DNA of 64,000 nt from the NCBI GenBank assembly GCA_947044365.1, contig OX345648.1, positions 2,564,501-2,628,500 on the forward strand, in the 5' to 3' direction. Origin of the DNA: Petrosia ficiformis. Taxonomy: Eukaryota > Porifera > Demospongiae > Haplosclerida > Petrosiidae. A program made the translations under genes and the position numbers. Below the pieces are notes generated by a model that saw only the letters and a list, made by a program, of their open reading frames with translations, had not been told where the DNA came from and made no database searches. Below, piece after piece: positions 1 to 12,085 of the stretch (the first letter of the stretch is position 1; the number at the start of each line of letters is the position of its first letter).

Positions 1-279
1 TTAAGGTCATCCTTCTGAATTAAGGACACCGTGGCATCTATAATCAGGAGAATTCACTGATCTCAATGGTGTCCACATTATACAGGCTCCATTGTAATTT
101 ATTATTAAGAGTGGTGTTCTTGCTAGCATTTTTGGAATTTTACTTTTCAGAAATTGTTAAAATTTATCAATCTTGTGAAGCTGTGTGGTCAGTGAACTGC
201 TTAATTGGTTCATAAATAGTGTGTTTGGTCTACATTTATTCATTTCACATGTGTATTATGTCAATAATCTTATTAACAG

Positions 280-1551
280 GACAAGAACTGTCTGAAAGTA
301 ATAATGAAAAGGAATTAAGAGGCAGAACATTGTCTGCATTAGATCGTAGTCTTCTTCTCCAAGGTCATGAATTTGATGTTTTTCTTTCATTTGCCTCTCC
401 TGACAAAGATTTTGCTGAAGAAATGAGATTACGACTTGTTCACAGGTATGTACATGTACGTAGATTATCAATGAAAACGTATAGAAGCTACATGTAGGCA
501 TACTCACAATTATGTAGAAATTGTATTGTATCCTGATAATTACATGTATGTAGATCTGGTAGATGTACATATATTTTAATGTATCACAATTAGTCTATAT
601 AGAGGCTCTTATTGTCAAGAAATGCAATTATAATTATGTAATTTCAATAACAATTATTATTATTACATCAATTCCCAGGGCCAATATCAGTGTGTACATT
701 CCTTCTGAAGGTCTAATGCCAGGCCAGTCATTCCAGGATGAAATAGCTGATAAGATCAAGAGAGGATGTCGTAAAACAGTCATTATCATGTCTCCTGATT
801 ATATCGATTCATCATGGTGTAATTATGAAGCAAGATTAGCTCATCACAAAAATCCAGGTGAGATATCCATCTTTAATATTAAACTCAAGTGAGCTTTTAC
901 TTCTCGGTTTGTAGAAAATAATTGCTTTGAATCTGTTGATCTACAGCCTTCTGATGAGCACTTGACTTACGAGCTTAACATAATTTACATGTAACTAAGT
1001 TTTTAAAACAGAGTTGCCATATGTTTTAGTGTTGTACCTAATACCTATACTGGTTTACATGTAGATAAATATAGGTATAGGCAAGTAGTATAGGTCAGAT
1101 ATAGATACTTTACAGACAAAGGTTTTAAACTTTATTGTACTATTTTACTGCAGGAAAACATTGATTGATTGTGTTGTACACGAATTTATATTTATTAAAC
1201 TATTTCCATCTTTTCTAGTACTTTGTGAGCAGTGCTAAAATCTAGCTATGCACATATATTAGTGGTGAACACAGGTAGTGGTGTAGGCAATTTTAGTTCA
1301 CTCACCTCAAAACCTCATCAAACTTTAATTCTGCACATGCACAGTACATGCTTCTTTTACTGTAACATTTATTATCTACAGATCCTCGACGACATGTGCT
1401 TATACCTGTTATGTATCGTAAATGCAATGTACCTGATTTCATTTCTTACCTATTTTACTTGGACTATCCACGTTATAAAGACAACCCCAAAACCTGTGAA
1501 CAACACTTCTGGGATAGACTGTACAAATCAATTCGACTTCCACAAAAATAA
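280..1551 (+). CDS. MYD88-like: MyD88-like TIR domain, C-terminal three exons (5' part outside window)
   Basis: Three exons with canonical AG/GT borders: 280-445, 679-857 and 1382-1551, stop TAA at 1549-1551; the junctions keep one frame (phases 2 and 1). The product reads as a TIR domain: box 1 FDVFLSFASPDKDFAEEM, a box 2 region VYIPSEGLMPGQSF, then KTVIIMSPDYIDSSWCNYEA, and the box 3 region FWDRLYKSIRLPQK at the extreme C-terminus. A TIR ending in FWxRLxxxxxLP a few residues before the stop is typical of MyD88, the cytosolic adaptor that couples Toll/IL-1-type receptors to IRAK kinases through an N-terminal death domain. That death domain would lie upstream of base 1, so MyD88 against another TIR adaptor rests on the TIR alone. 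The gene converges on the SKICH gene, with 230 bp between stop codons. Confidence 0.8.
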
Positions 1552-1659
1552 CAATATAATTATAATTTATCATTTTTATTTCGTAAACATTTGTATCCTT
1601 TTTCTTTGTGTTTTTAGATTACTAATTCACATCAATCTACTTTAATTCATTACAAATTG

Positions 1660-1665
1660 TTTATT
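1660..1665 (-). promoter_or_regulatory. Candidate poly(A) signal AATAAA of the SKICH-domain gene
   Basis: On the minus strand AATAAA lies about 117 bp past the stop codon of the SKICH gene, in the short spacer shared with the convergent TIR gene. Position and motif only. Confidence 0.35.
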
Positions 1666-1781
1666 GAGGGTGATGTTAAAAGTATACAATTACGTCACAT
1701 ATTACTTTAACTTTGTAGTAGATTCATAACACAATTATTGACAGCAGTCTTTACAATATAATATAATATAATATATATAGA

Positions 1782-4700
1782 TTACTGACGGCCTCTTTGT
1801 TTCAAGCAATAGTCAACATGTATAGACTTTTGCATATCAGTCTCATGAGCTGGTCTCTCTTCATTACAGATGGGACATCGATACACTTCCTCTTCAGGTT
1901 TGGTTCTGTCAAATGTACGATCTAAATTGTCTCCCATGAAAGGGGTGGATCTACTCGTACCATAAGAGTAACGTTTTTTCATTTTCTCATGGTGACGGCT
2001 ACGGTGGTAAGAATCTTGTGTTGAACTCGGTTTGATTTCTGTATCATCGCTTGGCTTTTTTTGTTTGTGAGGTGATCTGTGAGTGCGATCCATTTTAGTT
2101 GCCTCATGGTACTGTTTAGTGAGAGTGTCTGTCCTTTCTTTAAGTATGGATATAGTACGATCTTTCTCTGCTATGGTCATGTTTAGCCTTTCTATTCTCT
2201 TTTTTAAATCTGCAATACTACTATCTGTGGACTTTTTAAGCTGATGTTCCTTTTCATTAATAATCCTCACAAGATGGACATTCTCTTCTGTCTTCTCAAG
2301 CAACTTCTCCAATGCTTCACTGGAAACTTTTTTCTCTTCATCAAGCATTTCCGAAAGTTTCTTAACTTTTTTTACAAGTCCACGATTTCGTGTTTGAAGT
2401 GATCGTGCCTCACTCTGGCTAATATGTTTATCCAGGATAACACTTTGAGACATAGAACTGTAGTCACCTCTCTCTTCATTTTGTGTCTCAATTCCAATTG
2501 GTTTCTCTTTGACTTCAGAAGTAGGTTCCAAAGTGGTAGTAACTGGTAATTCTGAAGAATTATCAAAATTTTCATTCGTGTCTACTGACTCTACTCTTTC
2601 TAATGTACTATCGTCCACCGAAGATGGATGAAAGGTTTTAGAACATTCATTTGTTGTTTCAATAGATTCCTCTATTTCCTTCACCAATGAAGTGGTGTTT
2701 CCTTCAGCTATGATGTCTGTCTTGATCCCTTGTACTATCTTACTCTGCACAGTGCCTTCCTCTATATTTGCTTGATGAATATCAGTACCTTTCTGTTTAT
2801 ATGTAGTCATTTCCCAATTACTTGATATACTGTTAGTATCAAGCAAAATATTGTCGATCACTGTAAAACTATCCTCCCCTTCGTCATCACTGATTGTTTC
2901 AAAACTTTCTACAGAGCTAAAGGATGATTTACGAAAAACCTCGGAAAATGTGAACTCAGTACTCTCACCTCTCACTACACCACTTTCATCAATACACATC
3001 AGTTTATAAACGTTATCTCCTTCTATTGTATCTTGTATTGCAATGCTGATGTTGAACTGTTTCTGCACAATATCCCTATTAAATAACAGTAACAAGATAT
3101 AATAATTGTTATGGAGAAAAAAGTTTCACTATGATTGATTGTGGCCTGTCGTCATTCAGTACTGATTGGCTTTTCAGATTTGAAACCCAACAAAACAGTA
3201 TAGTTATATATTTCCACTCTTTCACAGGTTCTTATAAATAGGAATGCACTTTTAACTATAACAACTATCAGTTACTGTACTGCTTTCTTTATGCTGGTCT
3301 CATTGGTCTGTAGAGTGATCATTGACTGCATGTACACAGTGTACTGTAGCTATCATTCATTTATGTGCCACACCATGGAGCCCTCTCGCCACAATGTAGC
3401 TTAACTATGTATCCAATGCATATATGACACAAATAAATATATAGTTCAAACCCGTGGGAAAGCAATCATTGGTTGGCTATAACAATGGAACTTATAATTT
3501 CAGTAGTAATAGATACTGTTTACAACCCGTACTCCCCCTCACTATTTGTATAACAGATAGGCATTAGTGCATGTCAGTAGTGTAGCTACATGTAAGTGTA
3601 GGCCTGGTGGATATGTGTTCACTCAAATTGTCTTCATCTAAAATTTGCTTATTAATTTTTGAAGTGTTTGTCAGGCTCCCTGCTTTATTAAAGTGGGAGG
3701 CTCATGTCCCCTACCCCTACCCCTACCCCCCCCCCCCACCCCCCCCCCCCCAAGTATATCTGCCAATGTGGTAGCATTAGCTATCAAGTTTCAACACATT
3801 TACTTACGTATACATGCCAAAACATAGTTATGCAAATAAGGTTGGAATGGTATGTTAACAAACAAACCACTTCCAAATAATAGTAAACACGTATAATAAA
3901 AACATTTTATTAAATAAATGGATATGAAACTGAAAAGGCAAAATGTTTGCACTTTAATTACTTGTATCAGCAAAGCACATTGAAAATCATACTTGCAAGC
4001 CACACAGAACTTCAGATTATACTATTATAATCATTAGATGAACAACGTGTAGAGGTTAGTAACACATTACATAGTTGGGAAATGTGTGGTATTGCTGCAT
4101 AGCCAAAAGTTTGACATGACTCAGTAATAATTGGATGTACATGTAATAACTAGGTTTGTCATATGGAAGTGGCTAGTTTACTTTTGTTGCTAAGGCACCA
4201 TCCTAATCTTGTTCATAGGCATATATAGGATTAACTAACTACCAGGGAAAATAATAAACTGTGTGGCAAAATTTTACAATTAATTATTCATGAGTTAAAT
4301 TAATTGATTTTACACAATTAACACCGTGTAGTTAATAACTGAGAATGTGTAATTCTCACCTTCATCACAAAATGGGCTGAAAAGTTTGTTTTCTTCGTTT
4401 TGGAGAGATTCTTACCTACTCAGGTATATGAAAGAATGAGGTGAACTGACGAAGCATTGACTCAAACCGGCCATTTGTCGGGACTCCTTCTATTTCAGAT
4501 TAAAAACATAGCTGACCTGAAAGGGCAAAGCCTGGTGTGCCCTGTTTTATATACATGTATGTACACCTACAATTTTGTTTCTGTGCTTTTTTAGTTTTGA
4601 AATTCTTTTAAAATGTTCTCCTAATTCTGACATACTGTAACTTTTGAATTTTAAACTGGTTTAAGATTTTAACTTCCATATAGCTGAAGAAAACTTGTAA

Positions 4701-5126
4701 AACCAAATACCTGTAATCATTTGTATAAAATAAAGCAAGGAGAGTGTCTAACGAATTTGATAGGAGCTCCGCCACAGCCAAACTTTCACTTCATAATTGT
4801 GTAGCTAATACTTGAATGTCTGACATAACCCAGAGGCATAGATATTATTGTAGTCTATGCCCAAGGTTACTTATAATTATAAGAGGGCAAATAAAACAGT
4901 GGTTTACCAAATATACATAACTCTATCAAAATTGTAAGGTGACTTACCTTGTACGTAAGTGTGTGTAACAACCTGTTTCCTCGGCATCATCACAACTAAA
5001 CAAAACTACTTTCAATTCATGTTCTCCACTAACCAACAAGTTACTTTCTTTGTTTATGGCGTTAATCACAGCTTTCACTTCACTGGAAGACAGTGTGATA
5101 CTAGAAAATCTCAGCGACTCTTCCAT
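1782..5126 (-). CDS. TAX1BP1-like: SKICH / coiled-coil / C-terminal zinc finger protein (TAX1BP1/CALCOCO-type autophagy receptor)
   Basis: Two exons: 5126-4948 (starts ATG, ends AAG|GTAAGT) and 3075-1782 (acceptor TTTAATAG). The phase-2 junction gives 490 codons plus stop with no interruption. Residues 1-105 form a divergent SKICH-like region whose end, YKLMCIDESGVVRGESTEFTF, matches the YxFxYVDxxGxxRGxSTxFxF signature of the family. An acidic, Ser-rich linker follows, then heptad-rich coiled coil (about residues 265-390, from QSEARSLQTRNRGLVKKVKK) and a C-terminal finger YRCPICNEERPAHETDMQKS ending H...C as in the ubiquitin-binding fingers of TAX1BP1 and CALCOCO2. Such proteins link ubiquitinated cargo to autophagosomes and restrain innate signalling. 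Open frame continues upstream to 5450, but the 5126 ATG fits the domain start best. The roughly 1.9-kb intron holds a C-rich tract and no coding signal. TAX1BP1 against CALCOCO cannot be decided. Confidence 0.8.
3713..3753. repeat. C-rich tract (CCCCTA repeats then poly-C)
   Basis: Three CCCCTA units run into two long C runs split by one A, inside the intron of the SKICH gene. The G-rich minus strand, which is the transcribed RNA sense here, could form a G-quadruplex. Length is likely variable. Confidence 0.7.
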
Positions 5127-5639
5127 AATAAAAATTAGCTTTGTAAGTGCCACACCCTTTTGCAAGAGTAGGGCTAGGGAAAGTCCCCTTAAGTTATTAA
5201 CGAGAGTTTCGTTTAAAACATGGAAAAAAAAGTTTGTTTGGTACATGGATATATTGCAATTCCAATACTTTGCGTTAGTTCGTATCACTACATGTAATAT
5301 TTTTAATGACTGATGTGCTGTGGGGCTGTTCAGAAAACGGCAAGTACTAGCCCATAGATGGAAACTGAAGATCAAAAGAATTTGCCAAGAATTGTTGTCT
5401 CCCGCATTGTATTTATTCTGTATTTTCAATTCATTTCGAGTTACTTGCAAAATCGGTTAGAAGAAAGAAAAAAGCTTCCAAGATGCCTGGTTCCACGGTA
5501 GGATTTTTTTTTTAAAGGGGAGTGTCGGTATAATTAACATTGAAATTTATATTGTTATTATAATTATCCTTTTGTTATTTACTCATTCATCACTCAAAAT
5601 GATAATTATTTGTGACGTCATTTAAATGCGCTGGCCACA

Positions 5640-5760
5640 CTTCTTTAGCCTTCCTGCCTATTACCAAAACACCATGACTTTTTCAAGATGGCTGATTCTT
5701 TCTTGTTGAAGAATTCTCGCCTTTTGTCCTCATTCTGACAACAATTTCCTCAGTTTTCAG
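5640..5760 (+). other. Candidate 5' non-coding first exon of the BAZ2-like gene with a short uORF
   Basis: A locally GC-richer stretch contains a CAAGATGGCTG motif (YY1-like, common at metazoan starts) and ends at a strong donor TTTTCAG|GTATGC at 5760/5761. ATGs at 5674 and 5688 open frames of only 12-15 codons. The BAZ2-like coding exon at 12086 begins exactly at an acceptor, so a non-coding leader exon is required upstream on the same strand; this is the best candidate. It lies about 510 bp head-to-head with the start of the SKICH gene, suggesting a shared promoter. Transcript evidence is lacking. Confidence 0.4.
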
Positions 5761-7802
5761 GTATGCCCTTGTTCTCAAACACCTATATTTCAATTCTGTG
5801 TACTATATTCTAAATTTCATACGTCTGTTAGTACATTATCAGCTACCCTCATCTTCAGGGTACGTACAGGCTGTAAATTTTTGTGTAACTTCATCTTATA
5901 AGCACAAGGCCCTATTATAAATATCTGATATGTACAATTATTTAACAGTGCTTATATTGTAATATATTATTATGTGAAATCACATATAGAATTTTATATG
6001 ATTATACTTGTAGTTGTGTGTGTATGATGTAGCATTTAAAATTTAGCTTGAAAAAAGACTTGCATGTGATGTCAGAAGGCGTGCAATGCTGTGATATTGT
6101 AGAGTTTATATTCCAGAATGGCCACACCCTTCACTTGGAGGAGGAAGGGTCTGGTGACATGTTTAGATTTTTGGAGAGTGTGGAATGCTAATTGTAGATA
6201 CGAACTCAGGTGTAATTCACCATGTTCAGTATTTAGAATGTCGTGAATGCCTACGCAATTACATAAAACAGTAGCAGGAATGTTGCTAGTAAATATGACT
6301 TTATCACCAGGTCCTTCCTCCTGAGGGTGTGGTCATGCCAATTTACATTCTGTTGCAAGTTTTAGTTACGTTGCGTTCCTTAGAAACAGAACAGTTCAAA
6401 TACCTGCTCAACAACCTTCTTGCAGTATGGAGGATGTAGCAAGTATTGGATGTACACTATAATTATTGTTTTGTATAGTCTTTTACCACTCAAAATGGCA
6501 TATATGATGATCCCATACTGTTTTTTGGGGTTAATTTTAATTAATTGCAGAAGATTTATTTTAATGACGACAATGGATGTAGCTGTACTCAAATTAAAGT
6601 ATGATGCATGGGTGTGGTCAAAGGCATCGACATTGCTGTATTTTCCATATTGTACACATGTGCTGTATGAAAACTCATACAGCGCTGCAGAGTTTTAAAT
6701 GCACTCTGATACTCTATACTTACATGTAAACATTCCAGCTTCAGCTGCCTTGACAAGCTCGTTAAAACAAGGATACTGTGTATACAGAGTTTATAGTGAT
6801 GATTATTGCTCAGCCCAGCATGTTTTGTGTGGTGACTAACTCTTTACTTTTGACTGATCTTCTGTCTGTCTATCAGCAACATACTGTGCACGCATGTAAT
6901 CAACTGCACCTGTAGATTGTGTTTCAGTAAGTCAAGAATACATATTACTGTTGGTGACATTGGAATTATCAATGAATTGTTTATGTATGTCATCAACTGT
7001 GACCTATTTGTGTAAAAACTTGTTTTTTTTTAGTGTTGTGGTTACAGTATTTCTGATAATAGGCAAACACATTACAGTGATTAATGCTGGATGTTATGTT
7101 AGGTGGTGTGTGCAGACTCATTATAACTTGTCAAATGGGAAGGAAATTATATTTCATGCATACATTTGGGGGGAGGGGGGCTCTTCATTAATCTCTTCAG
7201 TAGTAGATGTCTTTTACCACCCCTCACGAATGTGGAAATATTGAGCCAACTGCCAGACATTTGGACCTATTTTAACCACTAGACAGTCACCTGCTTTATG
7301 CTACATGACTTGATGTTTTCACACCACTGTCATCCCTTTTATTCATAAGTAGCAAACTACTCCTTCAAATGTAGAGATATATAAATTGCACTGGATTTAG
7401 CAGTATTACCATGCCATGCCTTATGCATGCTTATACATTGGAGTATCATCAATTAACCTGTTATATAGTATAGTTTGCTAGTTATTATATCTAATTATGA
7501 GGACATGTTTCAGTAGTTTGTGACTGAAATGATTACTAATGTGTTACTTGAAGTACATTGTGTATCATGAAACAACCACATTTTCGTAGTTGTGATGAGT
7601 ACTTGTTTGAGATGGATCACAAAAATATGAGAAGTTTTACACCATTAGTATATTTGTTATACAGGTGTTATAATCCACTTATATTAAATGTCCAGATAGT
7701 ACTAATATTCTTATTGCCATAGAAATAGTAACTCAGACTCATCTTTGTATATGTAAAAGAAATAAAGAATAAACATTGTGAGATACCACCCAAACTAAAA
7801 TC

Positions 7803-8009
7803 TGTTTTAGTATGGCATTATGAATTTTAGTTAACTAAACTATAATTAAATTACAGTTCTGCAACAAAATGAATATTAGCGCACTTTTAGTTAGTTAACT
7901 AAAACTAAACCCTTTTAGTAAACTTAATATTGTTTTAGTTAATTAACTATAAATAAACTGGACCTATACAGTATAACTAAAAGTCATTATTGTCATACTA
8001 AAACAACAC
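7803..8009. repeat. TTTTAGT-rich fold-back element
   Basis: The ends GTTTTAGTATGGCA and GTCATACTAAAAC are inverted copies, and the interior is dense in TTTTAGTTAACTAAA palindromes. A related unit lies at about 48965-49085. No coding capacity is seen. Probably a small non-autonomous DNA element. Confidence 0.45.
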
Positions 8010-8860
8010 TACAACTGTACCTAGTTTATTTTATTGTTCAGAAGTTGGTTTCTCATATTAGAAACCCAACATACAACTTAGCTTATAGTTACCTCTTGCT
8101 TTCAAAAGGTTTATTTTGTGACCTATTCTTTTATAACATTACAAGTTTCTTTCAACCTGAAGAATTATTAATGGTAGTTCTACACTTTTTTTTTGGTCAT
8201 TTTGCTAATGATTATATTGTGAATGTCATACAATTAGTTAATCAAGACCTTCAGAGTGAGTTCTTTATAGGGATGACCCTTTAGGTGTAATTTTCATTAA
8301 AGTTATGATTACATTTATGGAGAACTGATTAGTCTATATCTGAATTGTATTTATTATTAATTACTATGAATATACCAAATACTGTTATTTGATGCTTAAA
8401 TATTTTATTAATTCAAAAAATTGTTTAATCCGTTTATAGTATTATCTATAGTATTTATCATGATCATATTACTACCATCTAGTATGCAAAATGTGAAGTT
8501 GTACTGAAATTGAGGTGTCCCTACTCTTTGCTTTGAGATTGCAAAGCTTAATTTCCTCTTGTCCTAGTGTCCTCCATATACACTAAATTTAAATTCCTAA
8601 AGTGGTATTAGTTTTATGCTTCTTAACAATAAACTAATCCTGTAAGAAAAATGACTCTAAAAGCAAGAAGAAAATTATTTTTAAGTAGCGAATGATCTTT
8701 ACAATTCATGGGATTTTTGATAATGTACGTGTGAACTAAACAACTTCATTTAGTTAGTTGATTTTTCTCTTAACCATTTAAAGAGTATATGTAACTTTTA
8801 CACAATAGTTACAGTTTCTACAAACTGATATAGCTAGTAATTGTGTTGATCATTTTGCAG

Positions 8861-8932
8861 GCAAATTCATGAATAAAGGATTTATCTTCTCTCATCATTT
8901 GAGAACTTTGGTGTTTGAAATTAATCAAAAAG
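8861..8932 (+). other. Possible 72-bp internal or leader exon
   Basis: A 72-bp stretch is bounded by a good acceptor (ATCATTTTGCAG) and a good donor (AAAAAG|GTGAGTTT). One frame is open across it. No recognisable protein. It could be an alternative leader exon of the BAZ2-like gene or chance. Confidence 0.25.
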
Positions 8933-9120
8933 GTGAGTTTGTTTGCTTGTTTACATAATGTAGTCAAGTAATACCTTTTCTATATCACTATCATAATTGT
9001 ATGTGTACACTATGGTACAAAATGTATCAACAGCTGCTACTGAAGATTTCATAATGGTCATTATAGTTTGTGATACAAAAAGGTTACTGGTGTTTCATTT
9101 CATTTCACCAGAAGTTTTAA

Positions 9121-9693
9121 GGTGGTGGCACGGTGGCGTTAATGGTATTCATAGTTTTACTTTTCTTTTCATTATATTATATCAATGATACATCTGTATA
9201 TGCTTGCTTTAAAAATTTCGATACCATACCGAGTAGTAGTGAAGAGTTACAGGAGCGACTATAAACGCCACAAAGGTACATTTTTCTGAAGATGTTGTCC
9301 ATACAGAGACTGGAAACTTACTCTGCTTGTGTAAATTATGACGATCTACAATCCTATGAAAGTCTTTTTTCACTAATGGTTTCCATTCATAAGAAACGAT
9401 GGAGCTCTGTCAAATAATCTCGCATCCTACAAAAACACGATGCCATTTTCACAAAGTTGCTGGGTATGGTTATTCAAAATTTCTCACCTGTGCTTATTAT
9501 TAGAGCTGAGAAAAATGTATCTCAGTACAAAATACTGATTTATAGCACAGATAATACCACAGGAATGTATATTTAACGCAGTTCTGTATGCGCATAGTAT
9601 TATACTGCAACCACAAAATGAATATCAGGAATAAAGTTTGAATATAATTAACGGGTAATTGTACGGTTTTGTACTTTCAGCATACTGCCCCAC
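9121..9693. mobile_element. TTAA-flanked non-autonomous DNA element
   Basis: TTAA at 9117-9120 and 9694-9697 flanks a 573-bp unit with short imperfect inverted ends (GGTGGTGGCA and TGCCCCACC). TTAA target duplication is known for piggyBac and Kolobok; ends beginning GGTGG suit Kolobok-like elements better. No transposase. Confidence 0.4.
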
Positions 9694-10481
9694 CTTAAGC
9701 TACTGCAACCATCTTTAATAGTTGCTGTATTGTATTGAAGTGATTATGTACATACAGTGTATATCACTATCATTTATTTGACATGTACTTTATAATTGCT
9801 AGTAAATTGTTGTAAATGACTAGATTGAACTTCAAGCATAATAAAATTGTTGAAAACGTTTCCTACATGGTATTATTATGATTTAATTGTGTTATAATTA
9901 TATGTAAATGTTTATGTGTAAACTACTGCATGACTATTAACTTGCCAAAAATTTAATTTCTAAAGTTTTCTCTGATAAGTGAAATATTTAAAGCCATGCC
10001 TATAGCTGGGTTTCTTAAGGCTTTACCTAGGTAGGAATGTGATTTTGGTCAGCTATGCTGCTATGACAGCCAAGCAACCTCCATGATGGGTTCTTGAGAT
10101 GAGGACAAGGGACAGATGCCCCATCGCTATAAAAAAACCCTATATAGTAAAAAACAATAAATTTCTATATTTCTGTAATTTTAAAATTCATATTATATAT
10201 TATACTGGTATACAATTATAATGACTGAATCCTTTCTTGCATAAAAATTAGTTAATACTTTTATCAGTATAATATATAAGGTGTGTCTGTGTGTCTGTGT
10301 ATTAATTATCACATTTCCTGGAAAATTAACAATATTGGCACTTCACAGGATTACTAAAAGACTTGAAATAACTATCAACAATCTTTTTATAAAATGTATT
10401 TCGATGCTACCTAATGAGGATTTACAAGCGTATTATTGTTTGCAGCGACTGTTTTTTACTACTTTCTAAAATAGAAGTGTA

Positions 10482-10591
10482 CTCAGACAAGACTATACTT
10501 TTTGAATAGTGAATGCAGTAATAGAGTATAAAAATTGTTAGTCCATATCTATTACTGCATTAAATATTCAGAAAGTATAGTCTTGCCTGAG
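10482..10591. repeat. 110-bp hairpin (fold-back MITE)
   Basis: The arms, starting CTCAGACAAGACTATACTTT and ending in its imperfect reverse complement, are each about 45 bp and cover nearly the whole unit, including matching AATGCAGTAATAGA segments. No clear target-site duplication. Confidence 0.6.
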
Positions 10592-10851
10592 GAAATCTAA
10601 CAGTGAACAGTCACTATGTAGCATCACTTTAGCTCCTGTTTTGAAAGTCAGATACTGTTGGAACAAAGTTAGGCAGCTTGCCAAGATGTATATTAGCATT
10701 AATTAATTAATGTGTTAATACATCCATGGTTGTACGGTTTCATATGAAGTTATGAACATGATTATTAAGTTACACAAAAGAGTCATATATCCTCCCAAGC
10801 TTTTAAATTTGAACGGTAAGGGTGTTCTGTTTGTCTGTCTGTCTGTGTATG

Positions 10852-10886
<35 letters not shown>

Positions 10887-11078
10887 CCCGATACGGCGAA
10901 ACATCAAAGTAAACCACAGGTTTATAAATCAGATATAGCACCCTGTGGTCAGATATAAAACCTGCCGTCGAAACAGACTACAAGAAAACAATGCTCACCA
11001 TCTCCAAAGTGCCTACAGAAAGGTAGGAGAAGCATCAGACATTAACAAAGGTTTTGTCTTTCGGGAAATATATTAATT

Positions 11079-11187
11079 ATAACACGCCTACTCGTGCTAT
11101 ATCAGAATTATAATCACCTCGCCCTTGGGCCTACGGCCCTCGTGGTCGGTGATTATAAATCTGATATAGCACTCGTAGGGTGTTATA
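11079..11187. repeat. Fold-back element with GGGCCTACGGCCC core
   Basis: Inverted arms of about 50 bp (ATAACACGCCTACTCGTGCT and its near reverse complement) surround a GC-rich loop CTTGGGCCTACGGCCCTCG. A related arm fragment lies just upstream at about 10918-10960, so this may be part of a larger unit. Confidence 0.55.
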
Positions 11188-11596
11188 ACCTATACATATA
11201 TATATATATATATGTTTACTGTACTTATCCTATTCTGATCAATTAGATCGCAGAATTTGAGGTATATGTTGAGTCAGAGCTCCCTACCACCAAAAGGCAA
11301 TAGAACCTCCCTATCAGATCAATTTACTATGTTGTTATTGTTAGGCAAGCATTTTTGCTAAACAACAGTCCTTTTTTTACTGATACTGCACTGTTTGTTA
11401 GTGAGAGTTAGAATTCATTTTTGTACAGCAATAGACCATACAATTTGTTAAGTTACTGTCCCTCATCATACTGATTATGGCTGAGTAAATTGTCAAGCTC
11501 CAATTAAAGAGGAAGAATCATTGAACAACTTAGTATGGAGACTACAAGTTGTATAGATCTGATTACCAGAATAGAGTGAATATTGTATAAGTTACA

Positions 11597-11772
11597 TATA
11601 TACCTCCACCCAGTGATATAAGACCCGTTATACTCCTCATGAAAGAGCAGTGGTTTTGTGAAGCCTTGAAGGTCCCTCCGCCTATGCCCTCAGGATTTTC
11701 TCGCCTTACTCAAGCACTACTCTTTCATACAGAAGATAATGGGCCTTATATCCATGGCGGGAGGGATATATA
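11597..11772. repeat. Fold-back element with GAAAGAGCAGTG arms
   Basis: The outer ends TATATACCTCCACCCAGTG and their imperfect reverse complement continue inward through GATATAAGACCCGTTAT and CATGAAAGAGCAGTG, giving arms of about 60 bp. Same general architecture as the units at 11079 and 21981. Confidence 0.5.
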
Positions 11773-12085
11773 CATTTATATATAATTCTATATATAATTA
11801 TTTATATATATAAATATATAATATATATACACTGTATATATAATTATTATAATTAATATATATGTATATATAACAAATTATGTTACATTATATCTTATAA
11901 TGAATGACATTCATAGCCCATACATTTTCAATTGTTTGTGAAAGTTTATATTTCACGTATACATGTGTACATGCAGAACTCAAGCTGTCACACTATACAA
12001 AGAGATTGTAGAGTGCTTTTGAGCAGTGTGTATACATGTGGTAAATTTATACAAGTGTATGATAAGTTTTCTTTTATTATTTTAG

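Larger units (their letters stand above)
5761..12085 (+). other. Probable first intron of the BAZ2-like gene; no convincing coding gene
   Basis: No frame here looks like coding sequence. It holds a possible cassette exon (8861-8932), a TTAA-flanked element (9121-9693), a TTTTAGT-rich fold-back (about 7803-8009), a 110-bp hairpin (10482-10591), two larger fold-backs (11079-11187, 11597-11772), and AT microsatellites near 10853-10880, 11197-11213 and 11765-11875. Confidence 0.5.

Noticed and set aside
1232..1645. Continuous 137-codon frame over the last TIR exon
   Set aside because: Different frame from the TIR domain; hydrophobic, AT-driven composition; the real exon is 1382-1551.
3713..3753. 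CCCCTA repeats as an interstitial telomere
   Set aside because: Unit differs from the metazoan TTAGGG/CCCTAA pattern and only three units occur before plain poly-C.
4944..5450. Upstream start of the SKICH gene at 5450 (168-codon frame)
   Set aside because: The extra 108 residues are Asn/Leu-rich and unlike the family; the ATG at 5126 gives a normal SKICH start.
6380..8284. Several 60-100 codon frames on both strands
   Set aside because: AT-rich, cysteine/tyrosine-rich chance frames with no domain or conserved motif.
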